NCBI RefSeq assembly: GCF_900324475.1 | Contig: NZ_LT992502.1 | Coordinates: 4,588,001 to 4,652,000, forward strand | Source of the DNA: Enterobacter bugandensis | GTDB taxonomy: Bacteria > Pseudomonadota > Gammaproteobacteria > Enterobacterales > Enterobacteriaceae | DNA length: 64,000 nucleotides | Direction of reading: 5' to 3' | Part shown: positions 39,459-48,310 of the stretch, piece by piece | How positions within the stretch are numbered: position 1 is the stretch's first letter | How the letters are laid out: every line of letters begins with the position of its first letter | Position numbers and translations under genes: made by a program | The notes under the pieces: generated by a model | What the model saw: the letters and a program-made list of their open reading frames with translations, nothing else | Database searches by the model: none | What the model was told of the DNA's origin: nothing

Positions 39459-40336
39459 GGTTGGTCTGCTTCTAATTGTTTTTCAGCTTCTGCTGCTTTT
39501 TTAAGTTCGCGGTATACGCCGAGAGTGACAGTTATTTCGGCACCAAGCAAGACGATACACCAGGTCCAGTAAACCCAGACAAACAAAATGGGGATCACCG
39601 CCAGCACGCCGTAAATCAGCTGATAAGACGGGAACATGGTGATGTAAAGGGCAAACCCTTTTTTACCTAGTTCAAAAAGCACTGCCGCCACCAGCGCCCC
39701 AACTACCGCATCACGGTTAGGCACGCGCGTGGTCGGTACAACGCTATAGAGCAGCCAGAACGAGAGCCAGGACAGGATCAGCGGAAAAATACGCAGCACG
39801 TTATCAATCACGCTGTTTAAATCACTCGCCCAGCGCAAGGAGAGAAGATACGAACTGATTGCCAGGCTCGCCCCAGCCAGCAACGGCCCCAGCGTTAAAA
39901 TCATCCAGTAGACGGCAAAGGAATAGACCTTAGGACGGATTTTTTTGCTTCGCCAGATGGTGTTAAGCGCGCTGTCGATAGAGTACATCAGCAGCAGCGC
40001 GGTGACGATAAGGCCGCACGCCCCCACCGCCGTCATCTTGCTGGAGTTGGCAACAAACTGCTCGATGTAGTTCTGGATAACATCCCCGGTGGCCGGGATG
40101 AAGTTCGCGAAGACGAAATGGCGAAGCTGCAGGCTAACGTCCGCGAACATCGGGAAAGCGGAAAAGAGCGCAAAGATAACCGCCACCAGCGGCACTAATG
40201 AGAGCAACGACACGTAGGCGAGGTTACCCGCCAGCGTGGTCATGTTGTCCTCATCAATGCGGTGCCAGAGCAACTTCAGCCAGGCCCTCAGCGGGCGAGT
40301 ATGATGCGTGGCTTTTTGATGAACGGTTTTTAGCAT
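39455..40336 (-). CDS. yihY: UPF0761 (BrkB/YihY) inner-membrane protein
   Basis: The 293-residue protein has about six membrane helices and the YihY/BrkB marks [22 protein letters not shown] and [16 protein letters not shown]. The family was once mislabelled RNase BN; its function is not settled. The start overlaps the end of yihX by seven bases, and the end overlaps dtd. Confidence 0.94.
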   Translation of the reverse strand: MLKTVHQKATHHTRPLRAWLKLLWHRIDEDNMTTLAGNLAYVSLLSLVPLVAVIFALFSAFPMFADVSLQLRHFVFANFIPATGDVIQNYIEQFVANSSKMTAVGACGLIVTALLLMYSIDSALNTIWRSKKIRPKVYSFAVYWMILTLGPLLAGASLAISSYLLSLRWASDLNSVIDNVLRIFPLILSWLSFWLLYSVVPTTRVPNRDAVVGALVAAVLFELGKKGFALYITMFPSYQLIYGVLAVIPILFVWVYWTWCIVLLGAEITVTLGVYRELKKAAEAEKQLEADQP

Positions 40337-40929
40337 AACTGCTTCGCAAAGTAGTTTGGTATCGTCTCTTTTCCGGTCACCAGAATTGACGTGATACCCA
40401 ACTGGTTAGCTCCCTCTATATTATCGGCGTTGTCATCGAAAAAGACCGCATCGGCCGCGGTGAATCCCTCTGCCTGCAAAACAGCCTGATAAATTCGCGC
40501 TTCCGGCTTACGCATACCCATCTCTTGCGAAAGATAGATCTTATCTGCCGCCGCCTTAACTTCGGGGTATTCCTCTGGCCAGAAGGTCGTGTGCAGACGG
40601 TTGGTGTTAGACAGCACGACCACCCGGTGCCCCTGCTCGCGCAATTTGTGCATAATGTCGATCACTTCCGGACGGATCGCGACAAATACCGCCTGCCAGC
40701 CGTGAGAAAATTGTTCATAGCTTAACGAAAGCCCCATCTCCTGGCAGAAGCGTTCAGCAAACTCTTCATCGCTAATCTCGCCGCGTTCATGCTGATGGAA
40801 GGTCTCACCCATCGCGAAATCCTGCTTTAACGTCGCCAGCGGCACACGGCTAAAGTCGCTCCAGGCACCCAGCACCCGGTTAAAATCGATATCGACGATT
40901 ACGTTTCCTAAGTCAAAGATATAAAGCAT
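40330..40929 (-). CDS. yihX: HAD-family alpha-D-glucose-1-phosphate phosphatase
   Basis: The 199-residue HAD hydrolase (E. coli 199) has motif [13 protein letters not shown] (nucleophile Asp near residue 6), motif II VVLSNTN, and motif [14 protein letters not shown]. In E. coli it dephosphorylates alpha-glucose-1-phosphate. The ATG at 40929 (MLYIFDLGN) follows AGGAGATAAAC; the upstream open frame is not family-like. It heads the yihX-yihY-dtd-fabY unit. Confidence 0.95.
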   Translation of the reverse strand: MLYIFDLGNVIVDIDFNRVLGAWSDFSRVPLATLKQDFAMGETFHQHERGEISDEEFAERFCQEMGLSLSYEQFSHGWQAVFVAIRPEVIDIMHKLREQGHRVVVLSNTNRLHTTFWPEEYPEVKAAADKIYLSQEMGMRKPEARIYQAVLQAEGFTAADAVFFDDNADNIEGANQLGITSILVTGKETIPNYFAKQLC

Positions 40930-41016
40930 GTTTATCTCCTTTCGCCGTGGAGAGATAACTGTAGCGGGAATCACGAGATTTGACTATGCGTGCCGTCTAA
41001 GGTGTGCGATTGATTT

Positions 41017-41487
41017 TTACGGCGCGTTTTTACGGCAGTACAGCGAAGGGACGTTTGACGCGGCAAAAAGCCACGCTCCACGGTACTCATCAATCATCAG
41101 GCTCAGATCTCTTCCCGGCGTGCGATAAAAACCCGGTAGCGTTGCATTGATATCAGCCTCATCCGCACTATCGGCGAAGGTTTTAACAATACGATCGTTA
41201 TTTAATACGCGCGCGTTCTGGTGATCGCTGTAGTGGAAATAGATGGTGCGGTTGACTTCAGAAACCACGTGACCAAACAGTTTACCGTTAATGACAGCGG
41301 TCCCTTCCCGATGCTGCATTCGCCATGAAACCGTACCTACAAATCGGTTTTTACCAATCGTCCACTCCACATCACCTGTACAGCGTATCGGCGCACTCGA
41401 AAAATGCGAATACGCTAACCAGCCGCTGGTAATAGCAGCCCCCAGCAACGCCGCCAGCAAAATAATACGATTCCCGAGTGTCATCAT
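41017..41487 (-). CDS. FidL-like membrane protein
   Basis: The 156-residue protein has one N-terminal membrane helix (IILLAALLGAAITSGWLAYSHF, about residues 8-29) and an extracytoplasmic domain with two cysteines (near residues 36 and 151). Its size, topology and place directly after a ToxR-like regulator resemble Salmonella FidL, of unknown function, encoded with MarT. The ATG overlaps the regulator's stop by four bases (ATGA). The name rests mainly on context; the sequence match is from memory. Confidence 0.65.
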   Translation of the reverse strand: MMTLGNRIILLAALLGAAITSGWLAYSHFSSAPIRCTGDVEWTIGKNRFVGTVSWRMQHREGTAVINGKLFGHVVSEVNRTIYFHYSDHQNARVLNNDRIVKTFADSADEADINATLPGFYRTPGRDLSLMIDEYRGAWLFAASNVPSLYCRKNAP

Positions 41488-42227
41488 TGCTCATGCGCCC
41501 AAAAATAATGCGTGGTACATAACGCTGCCGCGTCATGTCGCGCATCGTTATTACAGACAAACGCCGCGATTCGCTCCGTTTTACTATAGCCGATGAGAAA
41601 AACGTATCGGTTTCCGGCACACAGGCTGGGGTAATTTTTTAACAAGCGAAGGTAATGGTCCTGCATATGTTCATTAGGTGCATAAAAGAGTTGGCAGGCG
41701 TTGGTCGTGCTGCCCATTGAAAGTGGAATGTAGTGACTAAACGGCATGTTTTGGTGATGTTTATATAATATGACCCCGTTAATAAGCGCGATCAGAAAAA
41801 GCGTAGCGGTGGCTATTATTAACCACGCCGGCTTCTTCATCGCGGTGCCCTCGGCTATTGCCGCGTCTTCACTGGCAATTACCGGCTCAGCGGTTGGGGT
41901 AAATACTTCAACCTGGGTGGCTTCGGAAAGCGTCAGCCCGCGACGCGAAATCGTTTTTACCGTATCGCGCGGTAACCCCACTTCAGCCAGCGCATTGCGC
42001 AATGTCAAAATGGCCTGGTAAAAGGTATTCGGTGTGGTGACATCATTACGCTCACCCCATCCCACCACCATTAACTGATTTTGCGAAATTATTTCGCCAG
42101 GATGGGTAACGAGATAAAGAAAGCAGAGATTGGCAGGAAGCTGCAAATGTATCGTGCGCCCGGTAATATGATTCGCCAGGGTTTTGTTTTCCGGGTCATA
42201 CTCGACCAGCTTGTTAATAAGATACAA
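41484..42227 (-). CDS. ToxR/CadC/MarT-like transmembrane regulator
   Basis: The 247-residue protein has an N-terminal OmpR-type winged helix (about residues 1-105, with QLMVVGWGERNDVTTPNTFYQAILTLRNAL and a wing ending RRGLTLSE). A linker follows, then one membrane helix (LIIATATLFLIALINGVILY, about 135-155), then a periplasmic domain with three or more cysteines. Such proteins bind DNA while embedded in the membrane. The start chosen is TTG 42227, preceded by AGAGGAAAGTAAA; an alternative TTG at 42251 adds eight residues. FidL-like follows by overlap. Confidence 0.8.
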   Translation of the reverse strand: MYLINKLVEYDPENKTLANHITGRTIHLQLPANLCFLYLVTHPGEIISQNQLMVVGWGERNDVTTPNTFYQAILTLRNALAEVGLPRDTVKTISRRGLTLSEATQVEVFTPTAEPVIASEDAAIAEGTAMKKPAWLIIATATLFLIALINGVILYKHHQNMPFSHYIPLSMGSTTNACQLFYAPNEHMQDHYLRLLKNYPSLCAGNRYVFLIGYSKTERIAAFVCNNDARHDAAALCTTHYFWAHEQ

Positions 42228-42774
42228 TTTTACTTTCCTCTGCAATAACAATATTTAACCCCACAAACCCAAAAAACATACGTATATTTAACAACAGTAT
42301 AGGTCAGAAGGATTAGAGCGCGACACACCCGTACCTAAGATTAGAAACATCGCATTATTTTTCAATTGATTACAAGTCAGTTTTCTTAGGTGAGCCTCAG
42401 CTAAAAGGACATAATGAGATTTCATTACACTTCACCAGGTCAAATAATTATATTGAGCCACACGTTGAGAAAAGACTGACGTTCAGGCAGATCGAGGTGA
42501 CGAATCTTTAGCTATTAGTGCTATTTCGTCAATTTCCTTCCGGGGTTGTTTTTGCCGAATAATCTTAATGGATTGATGAATATTCCTGGGTAAGGTCTGG
42601 CAATCAATGTTCTGTCGCTATGTCTGCGGCCTGCAATAATAGAGACAGCCAGGAATTTATTTTCTCTGGCATTATTTCTCATAAATACGACAGAAACGCT
42701 GGATATGTTTCAAGATTGACACATTTGAAAGGCAGTGAAATATTGATAATGAAAATAAGACAGGAGTGGACTGG
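42228..42774. promoter_or_regulatory. AT-rich divergent control region of the autotransporter locus
   Basis: This 547-base AT-rich gap separates the MarT-like regulator from the LuxR-type gene. No convincing coding frame was found. An inverted repeat TAATGA-GATT-TCATTA (42412-42427) is a candidate operator. AT-rich DNA of this kind is typically silenced by H-NS in enterobacteria and counter-silenced by ToxR-like regulators, but that is inference here. Confidence 0.5.
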
Positions 42775-43392
42775 ATGATAACATCGTCGCGAAAGGTTGT
42801 CCGCTGTATAAGCTGCGAATTGTCCTGTCAGTTATTTCCGGATAACACGGTGCGCTCACAATACTGTGGCAGCGCCTCCTTCGCAGTTTGGCCGGTGGGA
42901 AATCATTTCCTGCAACTTGCAGTAGAAAATAAAATATTGTCTGGGAACAAGAATCATTTATTACGCGGATTTATTTTTGTAGATTTTGCGATGTATAACC
43001 TGCGCCTGCTTGTCGATCCGCAATGGATTGAACATCTGGCAATGACCAACATGCACATCGTGCTTATCGCGGACCGTAAACTGGAGGCGTTGGCTCACTA
43101 CTTTTTCGCTCACCACAGTGAAATAAAAGGAATTATTTATTCAGATGACGATGACGCTATATTGCAGGAAAAAATTAACCATCTTTTTTCCGGCAGGCGA
43201 GTGAGCAGCAGGCGTGGTAATACCCTGAACACTGTTGAATTCACTTTACTTAACAGACTTATTTCAGGGGTGTGCCTCCGGGAGATAATAAAAACAACCA
43301 GCGTTGATGTGAAAAAAATTTACGTTCATAAAATACGATTAGAGAGGAAGTTAGGTACCAGCATTCATAAAATACTCGTTTCTATTTTGTAA
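42775..43392 (+). CDS. LuxR-type helix-turn-helix regulator
   Basis: The 205-residue protein ends in a LuxR/FixJ-type DNA-binding domain (LNTVEFTLLNRLISGVCLREI, then VDVKKIYVHKIRLERKLG). The first 140 residues lack the Asp pocket of receiver domains and were not assigned to a ligand-binding family; four cysteines occur within the first 35 residues. It is AT-rich and stands 71 bases before the autotransporter on the same strand, so it may regulate it. ATG 42775 follows CAGGAG; a GTG at 42766 is also in frame. Confidence 0.75.
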   Translation: MITSSRKVVRCISCELSCQLFPDNTVRSQYCGSASFAVWPVGNHFLQLAVENKILSGNKNHLLRGFIFVDFAMYNLRLLVDPQWIEHLAMTNMHIVLIADRKLEALAHYFFAHHSEIKGIIYSDDDDAILQEKINHLFSGRRVSSRRGNTLNTVEFTLLNRLISGVCLREIIKTTSVDVKKIYVHKIRLERKLGTSIHKILVSIL

Positions 43393-43463
43393 TTTCAACT
43401 TCTTAACATACCCACATTTAATGGTGTGGAGGATGTTTTACGCCTGAAAGAAAGGGGGCAGTT

Positions 43464-46394
43464 ATGCCATATTTATTGAAACATTCACCTGTCGCCGTTG
43501 CGATTTCGCTGGCACTATCGTCAGCGCTATTTACCGCGAATGCTGCAGTTATCGATTTTGCTAATTTACCAGCCACCGGAGCAGTAACGGATTTGCCTGC
43601 GGAAATACAGGCGCTGATTCCTGCAACGGCAAACGCGAACTTTAGCAAAAATACCAGCAATCCTAACTATGTCTACCAGTACAGCCCGGGCAATATTCCA
43701 GTCTACGGGGATGGGATCACTCTCGAAGGGCCGGGGGCGGAAGCCTTTGAGCACTCCTTGACCGTTATTCAGAACTCCACGTCCGGCAGCCCGGGGGTGA
43801 TATTTGGTGACGACCTGACTATTCGTACCCAGTCAAAAGTGGCTGCCAATAACGGTAAAGATGTCGACGGTATTCGTACCCACGGTATGAACACGCCGAA
43901 TAACCCGGTGTTTATCATTACCGGCGACCGCACCCACATTTACGTTAATGGCCAAAGCGGCGATGGCATCAATGCCGGGTACAGCTCCTTCAGCCAGGGT
44001 TCTCTCGGCTCCGCCAATATTTATGTGGGTGACGATCTCTATATCGAAACCACTGGCAGTACCGGTCGCGGTATTAGCGCCTATGCACTGAATGATGCCT
44101 CGAAGGCCAAAAATAACATTGTCGTCGGCGATCGTGCGCATATTGTGACGCGGGGTACCTACGCCGAGGGGATTCGTACCAACCAGAGCGGCTCATCCGT
44201 CCGTCTGGGGGATGAGGCCACCATCGAAACGTTTGGCACTTCGGCCTACGGCCTGTATGCGGGTTCTGCCTCCAGAATCGAGCTGGGAAAAAAAGCGACC
44301 ATTACCACCGACGCAGCCAGTGCCTCCGGCGTGTACTCTACCGGCTCGTCAACCATCACCCTTGATGAAGGCGCGACCATCACCACCAACGGTGCCAGCG
44401 CGCATGGCATCTACGCTTACACAGCAGCGGTAAATGTGGGAGATAACGTCACCATTGCGGTCAACAGCAGCGAGAAAACCAGCAGCTCCGCCCAGGCACC
44501 GCACGGGATGTATGCCTGGTCACGCGGCGTGATAACGCTCGACGGTGGGGCAACCATTACCACCGCAGGCCAGCGCGACCAGGGTAGCTATGCCCTGAAC
44601 GCCAGCAATGGCGGAATTATTGATGCCTCTGCAGGCGGAAAATTCCTCCTTAACGGCGATATCCTCGCCGCAGGTGGCGTCGCGGCCAACAGTACCCTTC
44701 CGGCACAAAACAGTACCATTATGCTGACAATGGGTAACAGCTCGCTGTGGAACGGAGCATCGTACATAGAAAGCAACGCTGCCGGGACCGGTACTCTCGC
44801 GCTTACGATGAATGATGCCGTCTGGAATATGCGCGACAGCTCAACGCTGACCAGCCTGACCCTGAACGCGGGCGGCACGATAAATTTCCAGCATGCTGAG
44901 GACGCGGCCTGGCAAACCCTGACCATCAACGAGGATTACACAGGCAACGGCGGCAAGCTGGTTTTCAATACCGTGCTGTCTGACGATACCTCTGAAACTG
45001 ACAGGCTGATTGTTGAAGGAAACACATCCGGTCGTACCGCGGTTGACGTAAACAACATTGGTGGTGCAGGCGCACAAACCGTTGAAGGGATTGAAATAGT
45101 CAGCGTTGGCGGCAACTCGGAGGGAACGTTTGAGAAGGCCAGCCGTATCGTAGCCGGGGGTTATGACTATAACGTTGTGCAGAAAGGTAAGAACTGGTTT
45201 CTGACCAGCCTGGCTGAACCCGTTGACCCACCGATCGACCCGGTAGATCCTCCTGTTGACCCGGTAGACCCACCGGTCGACCCCGTCGACCCGCCTGTTG
45301 ACCCGGTGGATCCACCTGTTGACCCTGTCGACCCGCCTGTCGTCCCGGTAGATCCGCCCGTCGACCCGGTGATTCCGCCGCAAGAACCGGTACCGCCACC
45401 TGCGCCGCCGAAAAGCGAGCATCAGTATCGCCCAGAATTTGGCAGCTATCAGGCAAACAGCTATGCGGCAAATACGCTGTTTATGACCCGCCTGCACGAT
45501 CGTCTGGGTGAAACGCAGTACACCGACATGCTCACCGGCGAGCAAAAAGTGACGAGCCTTTGGATGCGTAACGTCGGCGGGCATGCGCGTTTCAACGACG
45601 GCAGCGGCCAGCTAAAAACGACAGCCAACCGTTACGTGCTGCAGTTGGGTGGCGATATCGCCCAATGGAGCACAGATGGCCTGGACCGCTGGCATCTTGG
45701 CCTGATGGCGGGCTACGGTAACAGCCAGAGCCGGAGCGCTTCCAGCCTGACCGGATACCACTCACGTGGCGAAGTGAATGGCTATAGCGTAGGTCTGTAC
45801 GGTACCTGGTACGCAAACGAAGCCGATAAAAGCGGCACCTACGTTGATAGCTGGGTGCTGTATAACTGGTTTGACAATAAGGTGATGGGGCAGGACCAGG
45901 CGACCGAGCGTTATCGCTCCAGCGGTATAACCGCCTCTGTCGAAGCGGGCTATAGCGTTAAGGTGGGTGAAAGCGGCCGCAACAGCTACTGGATCCAGCC
46001 GAAGGCGCAGGCCGTTTGGATGGACGTGCAGGCTGACGACCATCGCGAGCGTAACGGCACGCGGGTGAAAGACGAAACCCAGGGCAACCTGATGACGCGT
46101 CTCGGCGTGAAGGCCTATATCAGCGGACATAACGCGATGGATGACGCTAAATCACGCACCTTCCAGCCGTTTATTGAAGCGAACTGGATCCACAATACCC
46201 AGACCACGCGCATCCGCATGGATGACGTCAGCAATGAGATGCGCGGTACGCGCAATATTGGTGAGTTAAAGACGGGCGTAGAGGGGCAGATTACCCCGCA
46301 GCTTAGCGTCTGGGGCAATGTGGCACAGCAGATTGGCGATAAAGGCTACAGCGATACGCAGGGAATGCTGGGAATAAAATACAGCTTCAAATAA
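43464..46394 (+). CDS. Autotransporter adhesin (AIDA/MisL-like, type Va secretion)
   Basis: The 976-residue surface protein has a signal peptide (to about residue 28) and a passenger to about 585, rich in short beta-helix repeats of the form GD-x-(T/I)-TI-x-T-x-G-x-x-A-x-GIYA. A proline-rich linker of repeated PPVDPVD units follows (about 587-650), then a C-terminal beta-barrel of about 280 residues (WMRNVGGHARFNDGSGQLK to MLGIKYSFK, ending in Phe-Lys). It should be exported by Sec, inserted by BAM and displayed on the cell surface. The passenger Gly/Ser/Thr richness suits adhesion. The ATG follows GGGGGCAG. Confidence 0.9.
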   Translation: MPYLLKHSPVAVAISLALSSALFTANAAVIDFANLPATGAVTDLPAEIQALIPATANANFSKNTSNPNYVYQYSPGNIPVYGDGITLEGPGAEAFEHSLTVIQNSTSGSPGVIFGDDLTIRTQSKVAANNGKDVDGIRTHGMNTPNNPVFIITGDRTHIYVNGQSGDGINAGYSSFSQGSLGSANIYVGDDLYIETTGSTGRGISAYALNDASKAKNNIVVGDRAHIVTRGTYAEGIRTNQSGSSVRLGDEATIETFGTSAYGLYAGSASRIELGKKATITTDAASASGVYSTGSSTITLDEGATITTNGASAHGIYAYTAAVNVGDNVTIAVNSSEKTSSSAQAPHGMYAWSRGVITLDGGATITTAGQRDQGSYALNASNGGIIDASAGGKFLLNGDILAAGGVAANSTLPAQNSTIMLTMGNSSLWNGASYIESNAAGTGTLALTMNDAVWNMRDSSTLTSLTLNAGGTINFQHAEDAAWQTLTINEDYTGNGGKLVFNTVLSDDTSETDRLIVEGNTSGRTAVDVNNIGGAGAQTVEGIEIVSVGGNSEGTFEKASRIVAGGYDYNVVQKGKNWFLTSLAEPVDPPIDPVDPPVDPVDPPVDPVDPPVDPVDPPVDPVDPPVVPVDPPVDPVIPPQEPVPPPAPPKSEHQYRPEFGSYQANSYAANTLFMTRLHDRLGETQYTDMLTGEQKVTSLWMRNVGGHARFNDGSGQLKTTANRYVLQLGGDIAQWSTDGLDRWHLGLMAGYGNSQSRSASSLTGYHSRGEVNGYSVGLYGTWYANEADKSGTYVDSWVLYNWFDNKVMGQDQATERYRSSGITASVEAGYSVKVGESGRNSYWIQPKAQAVWMDVQADDHRERNGTRVKDETQGNLMTRLGVKAYISGHNAMDDAKSRTFQPFIEANWIHNTQTTRIRMDDVSNEMRGTRNIGELKTGVEGQITPQLSVWGNVAQQIGDKGYSDTQGMLGIKYSFK
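45217..45414 (+). repeat. Tandem PVDPPVDP-coding repeat in the autotransporter linker
   Basis: Imperfect 18-base units coding PVDPPV/DPVDPP recur about eight times (for example near 45220, 45250, 45280 and 45320), with synonymous changes between units. They form the linker between passenger and barrel. Such repeats can change copy number without breaking the frame. Confidence 0.85.
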
Positions 46395-46395
46395 C

Positions 46396-46427
46396 AAAAA
46401 AGCCGCTGAGAAATCAGCGGCTTTTTG
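46396..46427. terminator. Bidirectional terminator, autotransporter / csqR
   Basis: AGCCGCTGA-GAAA-TCAGCGGCT (46401-46422) is a 9-base stem with a GNRA tetraloop, preceded by six A and followed by T-runs, so it works on both strands for the convergent autotransporter and csqR. Confidence 0.9.
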
Positions 46428-46429
46428 CT

Positions 46430-47224
46430 TCAGGCGATATCATCGCTGGTACAGGACAGCACCGTTTCAACCTTACTGGATTTCAGATGATTTTGCAGCG
46501 CCGAGCCGGGCATCTCATCGGTGAAAAGAGCCGTTGTCTGCGCCACGTTGCCAATTTCCACCGCGGCGGATGCGTTAAATTTCGTATGATCGGCCGCCAG
46601 CAAAATGTGGCGAGAGTGGGCCATCATGGTTTTCACCACGCTGGCTTCATTCACGTCAAACTCCATCATCGCGCCGTCGTGCTCAATCGCCCCGACGCTG
46701 GTCACGAGATAGTCCGCCCGAAAACCAGACACAAACGCCGTCGCCGCAGGCCCGATAATGCCGCCGTTGTGCGGGCGCAGCGTGCCGCCCGGCACCATCA
46801 CTTCAAAGCGCGGGTTCTTATACAGAATATGCGCCACCCGCAGGCTGTTGGTGATGATGCGCAGATGATTATGGTTAAGCAGCGCCCGGGCAACGTGCTC
46901 TACGGTCGTGCCGATGGTGATGAAAATAGTTGAGCCGTCGGGAATATAGTCCGCAATCGCCTCGGCAATCGCCCGCTTCTCTTCGGTAAGCGACACTTCG
47001 CGCTGTTCGAACGCCGTGTTCACCACGCTGGATGCCCTGCCCGCGCCGCCGTGATGACGCGTGATCAGCCCCTGCTCGCTGAGCTTACGGATATCCCGGC
47101 GCACCGTTTGCGTCGACACGTCCAGCAGCTGCGCCAGTTCATCAATGTTCATATAGCCGCGATCGGCAATCAGCGTCAGCAGCTGATCGTGACGCGGGTT
47201 GCCGGTCAGTTCGGTAAGGCTCAT
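46430..47224 (-). CDS. csqR: DeoR-family regulator CsqR (YihW) of sulfoquinovose genes
   Basis: The 264-residue protein has an N-terminal DeoR helix-turn-helix (MNIDELAQLLDVSTQTVRRDIRKLSEQG, about residues 25-52) and a C-terminal ISOCOT sugar-phosphate-sensing domain (IFITIGTTVEHVARAL, ITNSLRVA). In E. coli CsqR represses the yih genes and is relieved by sulfoquinovose or its derivatives. ATG 47224 (MSLTELTGNPRHDQLL) is the family start. It lies 34 bases after yihV on the same strand. Confidence 0.95.
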   Translation of the reverse strand: MSLTELTGNPRHDQLLTLIADRGYMNIDELAQLLDVSTQTVRRDIRKLSEQGLITRHHGGAGRASSVVNTAFEQREVSLTEEKRAIAEAIADYIPDGSTIFITIGTTVEHVARALLNHNHLRIITNSLRVAHILYKNPRFEVMVPGGTLRPHNGGIIGPAATAFVSGFRADYLVTSVGAIEHDGAMMEFDVNEASVVKTMMAHSRHILLAADHTKFNASAAVEIGNVAQTTALFTDEMPGSALQNHLKSSKVETVLSCTSDDIA

Positions 47225-47258
47225 GGGCTGTCCTCTGAAAACCATCACGCTCCGCATT

Positions 47259-48155
47259 TTATACAAAAAGTGACAAAAAAGAGCGGGTTTGATCACAGTC
47301 GGGTATACCCGCGCGCCCGCCGGGCTTTGTGCATTTCAGGGCTGCGACGGCGCTGGCAAAACGCACGGCGTCTGCGGCGGTGGATTGCTGCCCCAGGCTG
47401 AACGCCAGCGCGCCGTGGAAAACGTCGCCCGCGCCGGTGGTATCCACCACGTTCACCTCAAAGCCGGATTGATGACACAAGGCGCCGTTTTCCAGCCAGT
47501 AGCAGCCGTCTCGCCCCTGAGTGACATATACATGTCCATTTGTGAGCGTTTGTGCTTTTTTAAGGGCATCTTCTGCTTTATCCAACTGAGTTAGTCGCCG
47601 CAGGCCCGGCGCGGAGAAGGCCGCGTGGTCGCTTAAGGCTATCAGTTCCGCGATGTCCTGCGGGGTAACGTCAGCATCAAGCAAAGTAGGAACGCCCTGC
47701 TGACGGGCCAGGGTAAACGCCTGTTTTGCCCCGTCATGCCAGCGCACGTCTGCTAACACGATATCCCATTGCGAGAAGTCGATTTCATGCAGCCAGTCTG
47801 CCTCGGCGGGCAGATCGGGGCTGGGGTAGTTGGCAATCACTCGTTCTCCGCCTGCGTCCACCAGCACCGCGGATTGTGACGAGCGGGCACCTTTAAACAC
47901 GCGTGTATAGCGGGTGTTCACCCCCAGGGATTCCAGCTCCGCCAGCAGCCGTCTGCCGGTATCGTCGTCCCCCACCCGGCCAATAAAATCCACTTCCGCA
48001 CCCAGTTTTGCCGCGGCCACCGCCGCCGTGGCCGCCGGGCCGCCCCCCACTTCCGTATAGTCCTTTGCGACATATTTCCCACCTTCCTTAGGTAAATCAT
48101 CGAGATACCAGATGCGATCCAGCACGGTAATGCCGACACAAACGATGCGAGTCAT
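47259..48155 (-). CDS. yihV: 6-deoxy-6-sulfofructose kinase
   Basis: The 298-residue PfkB-family kinase (E. coli 298) phosphorylates sulfofructose at C1. The GGGPAATAAVAAAKLG segment (about 39-54) and the PfkB signature VDTTGAGDVFHGAL (about 238-251, with the catalytic Asp in GAGD) are present. ATG 48155 (MTRIVCVGITVLDRIW) is the family start; the frame runs upstream without similarity. It is divergent from yihU. Confidence 0.96.
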   Translation of the reverse strand: MTRIVCVGITVLDRIWYLDDLPKEGGKYVAKDYTEVGGGPAATAAVAAAKLGAEVDFIGRVGDDDTGRRLLAELESLGVNTRYTRVFKGARSSQSAVLVDAGGERVIANYPSPDLPAEADWLHEIDFSQWDIVLADVRWHDGAKQAFTLARQQGVPTLLDADVTPQDIAELIALSDHAAFSAPGLRRLTQLDKAEDALKKAQTLTNGHVYVTQGRDGCYWLENGALCHQSGFEVNVVDTTGAGDVFHGALAFSLGQQSTAADAVRFASAVAALKCTKPGGRAGIPDCDQTRSFLSLFV

Positions 48156-48208
48156 GGTGATTCCTTCTGCGATTTCTGATGCCTTCATTTTAATTTCACC
48201 AAATGTTT

Positions 48209-48232
48209 AAAAAGTGACCCGTGTCAATTTTT
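48209..48232. promoter_or_regulatory. CsqR operator candidate between yihV and yihU
   Basis: The imperfect inverted pair AAAAAGTGAC / GTCAATTTTT (four-base spacer CCGT) lies in the 155-base divergent gap, with another AAATTGAC half-site at 48282-48289. Assignment to CsqR is inference from position. Confidence 0.5.
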
Positions 48233-48310
48233 TGACTATAAATTACAAATACGATCAAAAACAGACAACACAAACGCGCAGAAATTGACACGATGTGACA
48301 GGAGAGAGGA

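Noticed and set aside
45217..45414. Regular repeat units as a possible CRISPR array
   Set aside because: Units are in-frame 18-base codon repeats of a proline linker without distinct spacers; they lie inside the autotransporter gene.
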